The notes under the pieces: generated by a model
Told to the model about the DNA's origin: nothing
What the model saw: the letters and a program-made list of their open reading frames with translations, nothing else
Databases searched by the model: none
Assembly (NCBI GenBank): GCA_900552125.1
Contig: URYK01000011.1
Coordinates: forward strand, 1-64,000
Length of the DNA stretch: 64,000 bases
Origin: an uncultured Solobacterium sp.
Lineage (GTDB): Bacteria; Bacillota_I; Bacilli_A; Erysipelotrichales; Erysipelotrichaceae
Direction: 5' to 3'
Part shown: positions 26,581 to 36,127 of the stretch, piece after piece
Layout of the letters: each line of letters opens with the position of its first letter
Position numbering within the stretch: the first letter of the stretch is position 1
Position numbers and translations under genes: made by a program

Positions 26581-27530
26581 TGAATATCAATATCTTATTT
26601 GAACTTATTGATCAATATGATATCATTACGATATTTCGACATATTTCACCAGATGCAGATGCATTAGGGTCACAATTTGGTCTGAAACAATGGATTCAAG
26701 ATACATATCCTCAAAAACAGGTCTATGCTTTAGGGATGGATCATGGGAGCAAACAGCATCTATATCCGGAAATGGATCAGGTAAGTGATGAAGTTGTCGC
26801 ATCATCACTTGCGATTATCTTAGATACAGCTAATGGTGCTCGTGTCGATGATCAGCGCTGGTCTACTGCGAAGCATACCCTAAAAATTGATCATCATATT
26901 GTAGTAGAAGAATTTGCGGATGATGAAGTCGTAGAAGATTTGTTTGGTGCTACATGTGAAATACTAGCTTATATGTTTGAACAGCATAATCTGACAATTT
27001 CGTCTTCCTGTGCACAATATCTATATGGAGGTATCATCGCCGATACTTTGCGATTCTCCATTGCGACAATCAAGCCTAGAACCCTACGATTGGCGGCTTA
27101 TCTTTTAGAGATGGGCGTAGATGTAAAAAAGGCAAATGAAGATAACTTCTTTACATCCTATCGCTTATATCGTTATGAAAACTATCTTCGCAGTAGCTGT
27201 CAACTGATTGATGGCAGAGTTGCATATGTGATTGTGAATCGTGAAGATTATGAACGTTTTGGCTTGACATTCAATGAAGCAAAAGAAAAAGTGTTTGTCA
27301 TGGGTGGAGTAGATGAATTTGAAGCTTGGGCATTATTTACTGAAAAGGAAAAAGATGCACAAGGGAATCGAATTTATAATGGAAGTTTACGTTCGAAAAA
27401 TAAGACCATCAATGATATCGCGAATAAATATCATGGTGGAGGACATCGCTTTGCCTGCGGTGTAAAAGGATTAACACAAGAAACGATACAAACTCTTCTA
27501 CAAGATTTAAGTCAAAGAACAAGTGAATAA
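26580..27530 (+). CDS. nrnA: Bifunctional oligoribonuclease/PAP phosphatase (NrnA-like DHH protein)
   Basis: A 316-aa DHH/DHHA1 phosphoesterase. Motifs seen are HISPDADALGSQ, ILDTAN, KIDHH and the DHHA1 signature KYHGGGHRFACG. The family degrades very short RNAs and 3'-phosphoadenosine 5'-phosphate, and some members degrade cyclic dinucleotides or pApA. Without a GGDEF or PAS domain it is not GdpP. It is coupled to ackA by a TAATG overlap. dnaE follows, and in Bacillus nrnA is also next to dnaE. Confidence 0.92.
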   Translation: MNINILFELIDQYDIITIFRHISPDADALGSQFGLKQWIQDTYPQKQVYALGMDHGSKQHLYPEMDQVSDEVVASSLAIILDTANGARVDDQRWSTAKHTLKIDHHIVVEEFADDEVVEDLFGATCEILAYMFEQHNLTISSSCAQYLYGGIIADTLRFSIATIKPRTLRLAAYLLEMGVDVKKANEDNFFTSYRLYRYENYLRSSCQLIDGRVAYVIVNREDYERFGLTFNEAKEKVFVMGGVDEFEAWALFTEKEKDAQGNRIYNGSLRSKNKTINDIANKYHGGGHRFACGVKGLTQETIQTLLQDLSQRTSE

Positions 27531-27536
27531 CTGAAT

Positions 27537-27570
27537 AAGCCAAGATTGTCGTAAGATGCTCTTGGCTTTC
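27537..27570 (+). terminator. Hairpin after nrnA
   Basis: AAGCCAAGA (27537-27545) pairs with TCTTGGCTT (27560-27568), with a 14-base loop and only a short T run. It is a probable but not strong terminator. Confidence 0.55.
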
Positions 27571-27646
27571 CTAATATCAGTGTTGTTTTTTAATGGAAGA
27601 GAGTAGGCGTTCTATGATAAAATTAATATAAAGGAAGGTGTTATAC

Positions 27647-30600
27647 ATGAGTGTCCACTTACATGTTAGAAGCTGTTATACTTTACTGAAAAGTACGTTA
27701 ACTATACCTAAAATCGTTGCTTGCGCAAAACAGTATGGTTATTCTGCTGTCGCATTAACGGATCATAATGTGATGCATGGGGCAATGGCTTTTTATCATG
27801 CCTGCAAAAAAGAAAATATAAAACCTATTTATGGGATAGAAGTGGATGTCGTTGAGAAAGAGGATCTTTTTGGCTTTGTCGTATTAGCTAAAAATGATGA
27901 AGGATATCAGAATCTGTTAAAACTCTCTACTCTTGTAAATACGGGAGAAAGTTTAAAACAGATAACGATGGACACCTTGTCTTTCTATGCGAAGAATTGC
28001 GTTGTTTTAACAAATGGTGATCAGAATTATATGGAAACATTATTATTAAAAGAAGAAAGTGATCTGCTGCGCCACTGGTTAAAAAAATGCAATGAAATAT
28101 TTGATGATTTTTATGTGAGTATCGCAAGAAATGATTCAGGTCTTTTAGAGCGAAAAAATCCTTTATTAAAATCGATATGTAAAGAATTAGGTATTAAAAC
28201 GGTTGCTTTATCAAGAATATATTTTGAAAAAGAAGAAGATGAAGAAAGTTACAAAATGCTATGTGCTATTGATCAGGGAGTAACTGTTCAGGATAAGATG
28301 TTAAATTATAGTCCTCGTCGCTTTTTCCGTTCGCCATCTCAAATGCAGGAGTTATACGACCAGGATGATTTAGATGCTACAGATGAAATTGCTTCTATGT
28401 GCAATGTGACAATGGAATTTCCTAAAGCTGTATTACCTAAATTTGAAAATAAATATGGTGTAAGCAGTGAGGTGTTTTTACGTAATCTATGTCAGAAGGG
28501 GCTAGAAAAACGCATGCATTATAAAAGAATCCCTCAAGAATATCAGCAGCGTTTAGATTATGAATTAGACGTTATCATAAAAATGAAATATGCGGATTAT
28601 TTCTTGATTGTATGGGATTTCATACGATATGCGAAATCGCAGCATATTTATATAGGGCCAGGACGAGGCAGTGCGGCAGGTTCACTTGTTGCTTATTGTT
28701 TAGGGATAACTCACGTAGATCCATTGCATTATCATTTGTTGTTTGAACGTTTTCTAAATCCAGAGCGTATTTCTATGCCAGATATAGATACAGATTTTCC
28801 AGATAATCGACGTGATGAGGTAATTCAGTATGTTGAAGAACGATATGGACATAAACATGTTTCTCATATCATTACTTTTAATACTTTGGCAGCCAAACAA
28901 GTGTTGCGTGATGTAGGCAAGGCAATGGGAATAGATTTACGACAAATAGATCGCTTATGTAAAATGGTTCCTAACGTATTAAAGGTGACTTTAGATTATG
29001 CCTACCAGAATGCACCCCGTTTTAAAGAGATGATTAATTCGGGAGAAACCATGCGACAGTTGTTTCGTATCGCAAAGAAGTTAGAAGGATTGCCGCGCCA
29101 TGCATCTTTACATGCAGCGGGAATTATTTTATCCAATGATGATATTGAAAAAGTATGTCCATTAATTGATGTCGATGAAGGAATCAGCGCAACTCAATTC
29201 ACAATGGAATACCTAGAAGAATTAGGCTTGATTAAAATGGATTTCCTAGGACTTAGAAATTTAACGATTATTGATGAAATTGTGACACAAATCAAAACAG
29301 CGAATCCTGATTTTGATATTATGCAGATTCCTTTAGATGATAAGAAAACATATGCTTTAATTCAAGATGTTGATACAACGGGAGTTTTCCAATTAGAAAG
29401 TGAAGGAATGAAAAATCTGATTCGCAAGGTGCAGCCAAAAGTTTTTGAAGATATCGTTGCGGCTATTGCCTTGTTTCGACCTGGTCCGATGGAAAATATT
29501 CCAGAGTATTTAGAGAGAAGAAAACATCCTGAAAAGATTGATTATATTCATCCAAGTCTTAAGCCGATTCTTCAGAACACATTTGGGATTATGATTTATC
29601 AGGAACAGGTAATGCAGGTTGCTCAGAAAATGGCAGGTTTTTCTTTAGGAAAAGCTGATAATCTGCGTAAGGCAATCAGTAAGAAAAAAGAAGATGAGTT
29701 AAAAAAGCTAAAAGATGATTTCATTGATGGGGCAATAAAACAGGGGTATCAGAAATCCTTAGCAGAACATGTATATGCCTTGATCATGAAGTTTGCTAAT
29801 TATGGATTTAACCGTTCTCACTCTGTAGCATATGCAATGACAGCCTATCAATTAGCCTATCTAAAAGCTAATTATCCATTGTATTTCTTTAATAGTTTAT
29901 TAAATAGTGTAATTGGTTCAGAAACAAAGACAAGTGAATATGTTTTTGAGGCAAGAAAAAGAGGGATATCAATATTATTGCCTGATGTCAATAAAAGCAA
30001 TCATCATTATCAGATAGAAGAAAATGGTTTAAGGTTTCCGTTTCTTGGAATAAAAGGAATAGGGATGGCTGTTTCTTCACAAATCGTAGAAGAACGTCAG
30101 AAGCACGGAAATTTTATGGATTTCTATGATTTCGTGGCTCGTATGAGTGGGAATAAGATTGGTAAAAAAACAATAGAAATCTTAATTCATGCAGGGGCAT
30201 TGGATTGTTTCCGAGTAAATCGTTCCAGTATGATTGCATCGCTTGATGATGCTTTGCGTTATGCAGATTTAGTTAAAATTGAAGAAGCTGATCAGGTGAT
30301 ATTTGATTTTAATCTAGTCTCTAAGCCTCCAATGATGATGGTAAAAGATAATGCGGCTATTCGTTCAGAAAAAGAAAAAGAAGCTATTGGGTTCTATCTA
30401 TCTCAGCACCCAATTGCGGAAATCAGAAGCCGATATGGAAATAATCTTCCGGTTCTCATTACTTTACCAAAATTTAAGGGTCAGTATGTTCGCTTTGTTT
30501 GTATTGTGGAGCGTTGTAAACAATATCGTACAAAGAATGGCGATTTGATGATGTTTGTAGTCGCAAGCGATGAAACAGCCAAGTTTGATTTAGTCTGTAT

Positions 30601-30724
30601 GCCTAATATTTATCGTAATCATGCAGATGATTTAGTGAAGGGCAATTATCTATATGTAGAAGGTAAAATAGATAAAGAAACAAGCTGTTTAGTGAAAAAA
30701 GTATCGAAAATTGAGAGAGAATAG
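27647..30724 (+). CDS. dnaE: DNA polymerase III subunit alpha (DnaE)
   Basis: A 1025-aa replicative polymerase of the DnaE type. The N-terminal PHP domain includes HLHVRSCYTLL and ALTDHNVMHG. The polymerase core has GPGRGSAAGSLVAYCLG and the catalytic aspartates in PDIDTDFPDNRR. A C-terminal helix-hairpin-helix and OB region follow. No 3'-5' exonuclease domain is inserted, so it is not PolC. In Firmicutes DnaE extends primers before PolC takes over. The ATG at 27647 follows AAGGAAGGTG; the GTG three codons earlier lies in the ribosome binding site. Confidence 0.97.
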   Translation: MSVHLHVRSCYTLLKSTLTIPKIVACAKQYGYSAVALTDHNVMHGAMAFYHACKKENIKPIYGIEVDVVEKEDLFGFVVLAKNDEGYQNLLKLSTLVNTGESLKQITMDTLSFYAKNCVVLTNGDQNYMETLLLKEESDLLRHWLKKCNEIFDDFYVSIARNDSGLLERKNPLLKSICKELGIKTVALSRIYFEKEEDEESYKMLCAIDQGVTVQDKMLNYSPRRFFRSPSQMQELYDQDDLDATDEIASMCNVTMEFPKAVLPKFENKYGVSSEVFLRNLCQKGLEKRMHYKRIPQEYQQRLDYELDVIIKMKYADYFLIVWDFIRYAKSQHIYIGPGRGSAAGSLVAYCLGITHVDPLHYHLLFERFLNPERISMPDIDTDFPDNRRDEVIQYVEERYGHKHVSHIITFNTLAAKQVLRDVGKAMGIDLRQIDRLCKMVPNVLKVTLDYAYQNAPRFKEMINSGETMRQLFRIAKKLEGLPRHASLHAAGIILSNDDIEKVCPLIDVDEGISATQFTMEYLEELGLIKMDFLGLRNLTIIDEIVTQIKTANPDFDIMQIPLDDKKTYALIQDVDTTGVFQLESEGMKNLIRKVQPKVFEDIVAAIALFRPGPMENIPEYLERRKHPEKIDYIHPSLKPILQNTFGIMIYQEQVMQVAQKMAGFSLGKADNLRKAISKKKEDELKKLKDDFIDGAIKQGYQKSLAEHVYALIMKFANYGFNRSHSVAYAMTAYQLAYLKANYPLYFFNSLLNSVIGSETKTSEYVFEARKRGISILLPDVNKSNHHYQIEENGLRFPFLGIKGIGMAVSSQIVEERQKHGNFMDFYDFVARMSGNKIGKKTIEILIHAGALDCFRVNRSSMIASLDDALRYADLVKIEEADQVIFDFNLVSKPPMMMVKDNAAIRSEKEKEAIGFYLSQHPIAEIRSRYGNNLPVLITLPKFKGQYVRFVCIVERCKQYRTKNGDLMMFVVASDETAKFDLVCMPNIYRNHADDLVKGNYLYVEGKIDKETSCLVKKVSKIERE

Positions 30725-30754
30725 TTTGTTTGGAGTAAAAATATCAAAAAAAGG

Positions 30755-30783
30755 TTGCGAATAAAAAGAGAATATGTTAACAT
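30755..30783 (+). promoter_or_regulatory. Promoter of the rplU operon
   Basis: TTGCGA (30755-30760), 17 bases, then TAACAT (30778-30783) with TGt directly before it. It drives the L21 leader and rplU-prp-rpmA. Confidence 0.65.
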
Positions 30784-30789
30784 AACTAC

Positions 30790-30885
30790 GTTGTATGTCC
30801 TCCCGGATTTACAACCGCACAGATCAAGGTTTTAAGTATGTAGTTCATCACCTTGTATGGCGAGTCTGAAATTAATAGAAGGAGG
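30790..30885 (+). promoter_or_regulatory. Ribosomal protein L21 leader (probable)
   Basis: About 100 bases between the promoter and rplU hold short pairing stretches and the GCGAGTCTGAAAT segment just before the ribosome binding site, which I recognise from Firmicutes L21 leaders. In that family a ribosomal protein is thought to bind the leader RNA and repress its own operon. The identification rests on position and this segment, not on a covariance search. Confidence 0.6.
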
Positions 30886-30892
30886 TGCGATT

Positions 30893-31204
30893 ATGTACGC
30901 AATTATTGAAACAGGCGGAAAACAGATCCGTGTAGAAGAAGGTTCAACAATCTTTGTGGAAAAACTAGACGCACAGGAAGGTGAAACAGTTGTATTTGAC
31001 AAAGTTGTCGCTTACTGCAACCGTGCACTTCGTGTTGGTACTCCATATGTAAAAGGAGTTAAAGTTAACGCAAAAGTTGAAAAACAAGGTAAAGCTAAGA
31101 AAATCATCGTTTACAAATACAAGGCTAAAAAAGGTAGCTCACACCGTAAGCAGGGACACCGTCAGCCTTATACAAAACTGACTATCGAATCTATTGAGGC
31201 TTAA
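30893..31204 (+). CDS. rplU: 50S ribosomal protein L21
   Basis: A 103-aa protein starting [17 protein letters not shown] and carrying the basic [16 protein letters not shown] tail, both typical of bL21. The ATG at 30893 follows GAAGGAGGTG. An upstream in-frame start would extend it into the leader and is rejected. It is the first gene of rplU-prp-rpmA. Confidence 0.97.
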   Translation: MYAIIETGGKQIRVEEGSTIFVEKLDAQEGETVVFDKVVAYCNRALRVGTPYVKGVKVNAKVEKQGKAKKIIVYKYKAKKGSSHRKQGHRQPYTKLTIESIEA

Positions 31205-31208
31205 TCTT

Positions 31209-31523
31209 ATGGTGAAAGTCCATGTAAAGCGTAATCAAAACCATATACAGGAAATCGAGGTTAAGGATCATGCAGGATATGCAGATGCAGGATTTGATCT
31301 TGTGTGTGCTGGTGTGAGTTCGATTTGTATTGGAATGATGAATGCTTTAGATGAGATGGTTCCTGACGTATGCGACTTTGTTTATAAAGAAGCATATATC
31401 AAGATCAAAAGCAGACTGCACGATGAAAAAGCTGATATTCTTCTAAATGGAATGGTGTATCAGTTAAAAACAATGCAGGAAAGCTATGCAGATTATATAA
31501 TTATCAATGATCAGGAGGTGTGA
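31209..31523 (+). CDS. prp: Ribosomal-processing cysteine protease Prp
   Basis: A 104-aa YsxB family protein with the catalytic histidine and cysteine in the conserved stretch [18 protein letters not shown]. Prp removes an N-terminal extension from ribosomal protein L27 in Firmicutes. The neighbouring rpmA does encode such an extension. The ATG at 31209 has GAGG 9 bases upstream, within the rplU end. Its stop falls inside the rpmA ribosome binding site region. Confidence 0.94.
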   Translation: MVKVHVKRNQNHIQEIEVKDHAGYADAGFDLVCAGVSSICIGMMNALDEMVPDVCDFVYKEAYIKIKSRLHDEKADILLNGMVYQLKTMQESYADYIIINDQEV

Positions 31524-31525
31524 TT

Positions 31526-31810
31526 ATGAAATTTGTATTAGATATCCAGCTGTTCGCATCTAAAAAGGGAGTAGGTTCTACTAAGAACGGTCGTGACTCT
31601 GAATCCAAACGTCTTGGAGCTAAATTAGCTGATGGACAGTACTGTCATGCAGGCAGCATCATTTACCGCCAGCGTGGTACAAAAATTCACCCGGGAACTA
31701 ACGTTGGAAAAGGTGGAGATGACACGTTATTCGCTAAAGTGAATGGTGTTGTAAAATACGAACGTTTAGGTAAAGATAAGAAAAAAGTATCTGTTTACCC
31801 ACAGGCGTAA
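31526..31810 (+). CDS. rpmA: 50S ribosomal protein L27, with cleavable N-terminal extension
   Basis: A 94-aa bL27. It begins [11 protein letters not shown] followed by [20 protein letters not shown]. The first part matches the Prp cleavage motif ending in (F/L)FA, and the mature protein would begin at SKKG. L27's N-terminal tail reaches the peptidyl-transferase centre, so removal of the extension is essential where studied. The ATG at 31526 follows AGGAGGTGTG. Confidence 0.97.
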   Translation: MKFVLDIQLFASKKGVGSTKNGRDSESKRLGAKLADGQYCHAGSIIYRQRGTKIHPGTNVGKGGDDTLFAKVNGVVKYERLGKDKKKVSVYPQA

Positions 31811-31814
31811 TTTA

Positions 31815-31841
31815 AAAATCCCCGGTTTGGGGATTTTATTT
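31815..31841 (+). terminator. Terminator after rpmA
   Basis: AAAATCCCC (31815-31823) pairs perfectly with GGGGATTTT (31829-31837) around GGTTT, followed by a T-rich run. Confidence 0.9.
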
Positions 31842-31869
31842 TTGAAAAAATTAAGAAGGAGGTGTCGGA

Positions 31870-33159
31870 ATGTTTATAGATCGTGTAAAAGTTCATGTGA
31901 AAGCTGGAAAAGGCGGAGATGGAATCGTTGCTTTCCGGCGAGAAAAATATGTGGCCTATGGAGGTCCAAGCGGCGGAGATGGCGGAGATGGCGGAAATGT
32001 TGTTTTTATGGTAGATGAAGGAAAAACGACATTATTGGATTTACGCTATAATCGTAAAATGAAGGCTGAACCAGGCGGTAATGGTAAAACTAAAAAAATG
32101 CATGGAGCAAATGGCGCTGATTGTATTATTAAGGTTCCACAGGGTACAATTGTGAAAGATGAAAAAACAGGAAGAATCTTAGCAGATTTAACTCGAAAAG
32201 GACAGAAAGAAATCATTGCGAAAGGCGGAAAAGGCGGACGAGGTAATTTTCACTTTAAATCCAGTAAAAACACGGCACCTCAGTATAGTGAACTGGGAGC
32301 ACCTGGAGAAGAACGTGACATTATGGTCGAACTAAAAGTCTTGGCAGATGTTGGTCTTGTTGGTTTTCCATCTGTAGGAAAATCCACTCTTTTATCTGTT
32401 GTTTCTAAAGCAAAACCTGAAATTGCAGAGTATCACTTTACAACACTCGCGCCAAATTTAGGAATGGTACAGGTGCCAGATGGAAGAAGCTTTGTTATGG
32501 CAGACTTACCTGGATTAATTGAAGGAGCTAGTGAAGGAAAAGGTTTAGGGCATCAGTTTCTACGCCATATTGAACGTTGTCGAGTAATAATTCATGTTGT
32601 AGATATGGGGGCAAATGATGGACGAGATCCTGTTGAAGATTATAAAATCATCAATGAAGAACTAGCAAATTATGAATATCGTCTAATGGAACGTCCTCAG
32701 ATTGTTTTAGCAAACAAGATGGATTTAGAGGATGCTCAGAATAATCTGAAACGTTTTAAAGAAGCTTATCCAGATGTTGAAGTATTTGAAACAACGACGA
32801 TTATCGCAGAAGGATTAGATCCAGTATTATATCGTGCTGCAGATTTATTAGAAACAACACCACAATTCCCATTATATAATGATGAAGCTAATGATGAAGA
32901 TGCGGAAGGTGTTTTATATAAATTCGAACCGGAACAGCCAGCCTTTGAAGTACATAATTTAGGAAATGGTAACTGGGAATTAACTGGTGAAGAATTAGAA
33001 CGAAGCTTTAAAATGAGTAAATTGGATAATGAAGAAGACTTTATGCGTTTTGCGCGTAAAATGCGCAAGATGGGTATTGATGAAGCATTGCGCAATGCAG
33101 GGTGTCAGGATGGAGATGTTGTGACGATCTGCGATATCCAGTTTGAATTTATTGAATAA
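31870..33159 (+). CDS. obgE: GTPase Obg
   Basis: A 429-aa Obg protein with a glycine-rich N-terminal domain (GGDGGDGGNVVFMVDEG), the G domain (GFPSVGKSTL, DLPGLIEGASEGKGLG, NKMD) and the C-terminal OCT domain found in Gram-positive Obg. It acts in 50S assembly and stress responses. The ATG follows AAGGAGGTG. Although a terminator precedes it, the rplU-prp-rpmA-obg order is standard, and some readthrough is likely. Confidence 0.97.
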   Translation: MFIDRVKVHVKAGKGGDGIVAFRREKYVAYGGPSGGDGGDGGNVVFMVDEGKTTLLDLRYNRKMKAEPGGNGKTKKMHGANGADCIIKVPQGTIVKDEKTGRILADLTRKGQKEIIAKGGKGGRGNFHFKSSKNTAPQYSELGAPGEERDIMVELKVLADVGLVGFPSVGKSTLLSVVSKAKPEIAEYHFTTLAPNLGMVQVPDGRSFVMADLPGLIEGASEGKGLGHQFLRHIERCRVIIHVVDMGANDGRDPVEDYKIINEELANYEYRLMERPQIVLANKMDLEDAQNNLKRFKEAYPDVEVFETTTIIAEGLDPVLYRAADLLETTPQFPLYNDEANDEDAEGVLYKFEPEQPAFEVHNLGNGNWELTGEELERSFKMSKLDNEEDFMRFARKMRKMGIDEALRNAGCQDGDVVTICDIQFEFIE

Positions 33160-33180
33160 ACGGGCAAGCCCCGTTTTTTT
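33158..33180 (+). terminator. Terminator after obgE
   Basis: AAACGGG (33158-33164) pairs with CCCGTTT (33170-33176), with a 5-base loop and a run of T residues. Confidence 0.88.
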
Positions 33181-33245
33181 TAGATTATATGACTAGCAAT
33201 TTTCCAAGATATACGATATGATATTTTTAACTTGGAGGTAATATT

Positions 33246-34004
33246 ATGCGATTAGTATCTTGGAATGTAAATGGAATTCGTGCCTGCGTACAAAAAGGGT
33301 TTATGGATTTCTTTAAGGAAATAGATGCGGATGTGTTCTGTATTCAGGAAACAAAAATGCAGCCTGGACAATTAGAAATAGAGACACCGGGATATTTCCA
33401 ATATATGAATAGTGCAGAGAAAAAAGGCTATAGCGGAACAATGGTATTCTCTAAAAAAGAGCCTTTATCTGTGACTTATGGAATTGGTATTGAGGAACAT
33501 GATCATGAAGGGCGTGTTATCACTTGCGAATATGATGATTTTTATTTAGTTTGCGTATATACACCTAATTCAAAAGATGGGTTGTTGCGACTAGATTATC
33601 GTATGGTATGGGAAGATGATTTCCGTGCATATCTGCATAAGTTAAATGAAAAGAAAAGTGTAGTGGTTTGTGGGGATCTGAACGTTGCACATAAGGAAAT
33701 TGATTTAAAAAATCCTAAAACCAATCGTAGAAATGCAGGCTTTACAGATGAGGAACGAAATAAAATGACTGTACTTTTAGATAGTGGTTTTATTGATTCT
33801 TATCGTTACCTATATCCAGATCAGGAAGGCATTTATTCCTGGTGGAGTTATCGGTTTAAAGCAAGAGAAAAGAATGCGGGATGGAGAATTGACTATTTTT
33901 TAGTTTCTGAAGATGCGAAAGATGCAATTCAGGGAGCTAAGATTCATACAGATATTTTCGGCAGTGATCACTGTCCAGTATCATTGGAATTTAACAAACA
34001 ATAA
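33246..34004 (+). CDS. xth: Exodeoxyribonuclease III / AP endonuclease
   Basis: A 252-aa enzyme of the exonuclease III family that incises DNA at abasic sites in base excision repair. Motifs are SWNVNGIRA, IQETK, CGDLNVAH, the NPKTNRRNAGFTDEER segment, WRIDYFLVS and GSDHCPVSL, which include the metal-binding and catalytic residues. The ATG follows TTGGAGGTAAT. Confidence 0.96.
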   Translation: MRLVSWNVNGIRACVQKGFMDFFKEIDADVFCIQETKMQPGQLEIETPGYFQYMNSAEKKGYSGTMVFSKKEPLSVTYGIGIEEHDHEGRVITCEYDDFYLVCVYTPNSKDGLLRLDYRMVWEDDFRAYLHKLNEKKSVVVCGDLNVAHKEIDLKNPKTNRRNAGFTDEERNKMTVLLDSGFIDSYRYLYPDQEGIYSWWSYRFKAREKNAGWRIDYFLVSEDAKDAIQGAKIHTDIFGSDHCPVSLEFNKQ

Positions 34005-34017
34005 TTCATATAAAAAT

Positions 34018-34044
34018 AAATGCATCTGAATAGGTGCATTTTTA
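34018..34044 (+). terminator. Terminator after xth
   Basis: AAATGCATC (34018-34026) pairs with GGTGCATTT (34033-34041) with one G-T pair, followed by T residues. Confidence 0.85.
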
Positions 34045-34120
34045 CTTATAATCTTGCGGTATATGATTTTATACATCGCAATTCTTAAATATTCATGATA
34101 AAATAGAAAAGGTGATAAAA

Positions 34121-34702
34121 ATGATAGCATTTATAAAAGGAATAGTGCATAGCTATACAAATGATTCTTTGATTATAGAAAATAATGGAATTGGATATCG
34201 AGTATATGTTGCCAATCCTATGGCTGTCCGGTTAAATACGGAAATAATTATATATACGTATCAGCATGTTCGTGAAGATGCCATTACTTTATTTGGGTTT
34301 ACATCTATGGAGGAACATGATTTATTTTTACAATTGATTAGTGTAAAAGGTGTAGGACCTAAAACAGCATTAGGAATGTTAGGTGTATGTCCTGCTAAAA
34401 ATATGATAGCGGCAATTGAAAATAATGATATTAAGACCTTAAAAGGTTTGCCTGGAATAGGAGCTAAAACAGCTAGTCAGATCGTACTGGATCTGAAAGG
34501 CAAATTAGTGGAAGAAATAACAGAAATTGAAGTTAAAGAAAATGAACAGCTGTCAGATGCTTTAGAAGCATTAAAAGCTTTAGGGTATAAAAATGCAGAG
34601 CTGAATAGCATAAAGAAAGAATTGAGTGTATTGGAGGATGCGACAACCGATCAATATATTCGTAAAGCGCTGGGCATTTTAGCTAAAAGAAAAGGAGTCT
34701 AG
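34121..34702 (+). CDS. ruvA: Holliday junction branch migration protein RuvA
   Basis: A 193-aa RuvA that binds four-way junctions and loads RuvB. It has the N-terminal OB domain (IKGIVHSYTNDSLIIENNGIG), two helix-hairpin-helix motifs (ISVKGVGPKTALGML and KGLPGIGAKTASQIVLDLKG) and the small C-terminal RuvB-binding domain. The ATG at 34121 follows AGGTGATAAAA. An extended -10 (TGATAAAAT, 34096-34104) lies just upstream. ruvC is not present, as usual in Firmicutes. Confidence 0.96.
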   Translation: MIAFIKGIVHSYTNDSLIIENNGIGYRVYVANPMAVRLNTEIIIYTYQHVREDAITLFGFTSMEEHDLFLQLISVKGVGPKTALGMLGVCPAKNMIAAIENNDIKTLKGLPGIGAKTASQIVLDLKGKLVEEITEIEVKENEQLSDALEALKALGYKNAELNSIKKELSVLEDATTDQYIRKALGILAKRKGV

Positions 34703-34705
34703 CAA

Positions 34706-35719
34706 ATGGAAAGAGTAGTATCAAATGAAGCACTTAGTATGGATGAAGAAGCTACCCTTCGTCCTCAATCTTTACAGGAATATATAGGACAACGTCAATT
34801 AAAGGAAAATCTTACAGTTTTCATTGAAGCGGCCAAACAAAGAAATGAAGCTTTGGATCATGTCTTATTGTATGGGCCTCCAGGGTTAGGTAAAACTACA
34901 TTATCCTACATCATTGCGAATGAAATGGGAGGACATATTAAAATTACAAGTGGACCTTCGATTGAAAAAGGCGGAGATTTAGCAGCTATCCTATCTACTT
35001 TAGAAGCTGGTGATGTTTTGTTTATAGATGAAATTCATCGTTTGCCAAAACAGGTAGAAGAAATTTTATATCCAGCAATGGAAGATTATTGTCTTGATAT
35101 CGTTGTTGGAAAGGATAGCGCTACAACAAGAAGTATTCGTTTAGACCTACCGCCATTTACACTTGTTGGGGCTACTACACGTGCTGGAGATCTTACTGCA
35201 CCGCTTCGTGATCGTTTTGGAATCGTATCACAGCTTGAATTTTACGAATTAGGGGAACTGCAGCAGATTATTAGTAGAACCGCTCGTGTAATGGATACGG
35301 AAATCGAAGAGGAAGCAGTTTTAGAGATTGCAAGACGTTCAAGAGGAACACCTCGTATTGCGAATCGCTTATTCCGACGTGTACGTGATTTTGCGACAGT
35401 CATGAATGATGGTGTCATTAGTAAAGAAGTTGCTGTAATGGCGTTAGATAAACTAAAAGTTGATCATTTAGGATTGGATCATGTCGATCATAAATACTTA
35501 AGAGGAATCATTGAACGATTTAAAGGTGGGCCAGTTGGACTTGATGCATTAGCAAGCAGTATTGGAGAAGAAACAATGACCTTAGAAGATGTTTATGAAC
35601 CGTATTTATTACAGATTGGGTTTATCAATCGAACACCACGAGGGCGTGTAGTTACAGAGAAAGCATATCGTCATTTAGGGTATAACCTTGATGAAGGCTT
35701 GTTTTTACATACACGTTAA
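34706..35719 (+). CDS. ruvB: Holliday junction branch migration ATPase RuvB
   Basis: A 337-aa AAA+ motor with Walker [10 protein letters not shown], Walker B FIDEIHRL, sensor 1 VGATTRAG, and the C-terminal winged helix ending [20 protein letters not shown]. It forms a hexamer and drives branch migration with RuvA. The AGGAGTC ribosome binding site is within the end of ruvA. Its stop codon overlaps the stop of the opposite-strand gene that follows. Confidence 0.97.
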   Translation: MERVVSNEALSMDEEATLRPQSLQEYIGQRQLKENLTVFIEAAKQRNEALDHVLLYGPPGLGKTTLSYIIANEMGGHIKITSGPSIEKGGDLAAILSTLEAGDVLFIDEIHRLPKQVEEILYPAMEDYCLDIVVGKDSATTRSIRLDLPPFTLVGATTRAGDLTAPLRDRFGIVSQLEFYELGELQQIISRTARVMDTEIEEEAVLEIARRSRGTPRIANRLFRRVRDFATVMNDGVISKEVAVMALDKLKVDHLGLDHVDHKYLRGIIERFKGGPVGLDALASSIGEETMTLEDVYEPYLLQIGFINRTPRGRVVTEKAYRHLGYNLDEGLFLHTR

Positions 35720-36066
35720 TGATTTGACTTTGCATATGTGATTAAGCAGAAAATGACAAAGAAAACATTTTTTGCGATATTTTCTAATAATCCGTACCAA
35801 GAAAAGTTGGATATTAGAAAAGAAACACTAAAACATATTAGAATTACAGGAAGCGCATGAAATAGCGCTTTTTTGTTTGTTTTAAGACCTAGAAATACTC
35901 CTGATATACTATAAGCAATTAATCCACCAATCGTATTTCCAATGTGAAATACAGTTGTGGAAATGATATGAAAATAGTATAAAATCGAAAAGATGAGCGA
36001 TAATAAAAGTGTTAAGATCAACAGTAGAGAGAATACTTGCACATAGTTCTTCATTTTTTGTTTCAA
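35716..36066 (-). CDS. TIGR04086-like (YrzE-like) four-helix membrane protein
   Basis: A protein of 116 aa with four predicted transmembrane helices and a short basic C-terminal tail (TYAKSNH). Length, topology and position fit the YrzE/TIGR04086 family, which in Bacillus lies in the same ruvB to secDF region. The function is unknown. The preferred start is TTG at 36066, with GAGGTGA 6 bases upstream; the ATG at 36054 is too far from it. The last 4 bases overlap the end of ruvB on the other strand, and no terminator separates the two. Confidence 0.7.
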   Translation of the reverse strand: MKQKMKNYVQVFSLLLILTLLLSLIFSILYYFHIISTTVFHIGNTIGGLIAYSISGVFLGLKTNKKALFHALPVILICFSVSFLISNFSWYGLLENIAKNVFFVIFCLITYAKSNH

Positions 36067-36127
36067 GAAAATCACCTCAATCTACTGTATGTAAATCGCA
36101 TGTATTTTATGCTGGAAGGAAGATCAC

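Noticed and set aside
31827..32018. 63-aa arginine-rich frame at the obgE start
   Set aside because: It is an out-of-frame reading of the glycine-rich Obg N-terminus; the stronger ribosome binding site and the conserved protein are in the other frame.
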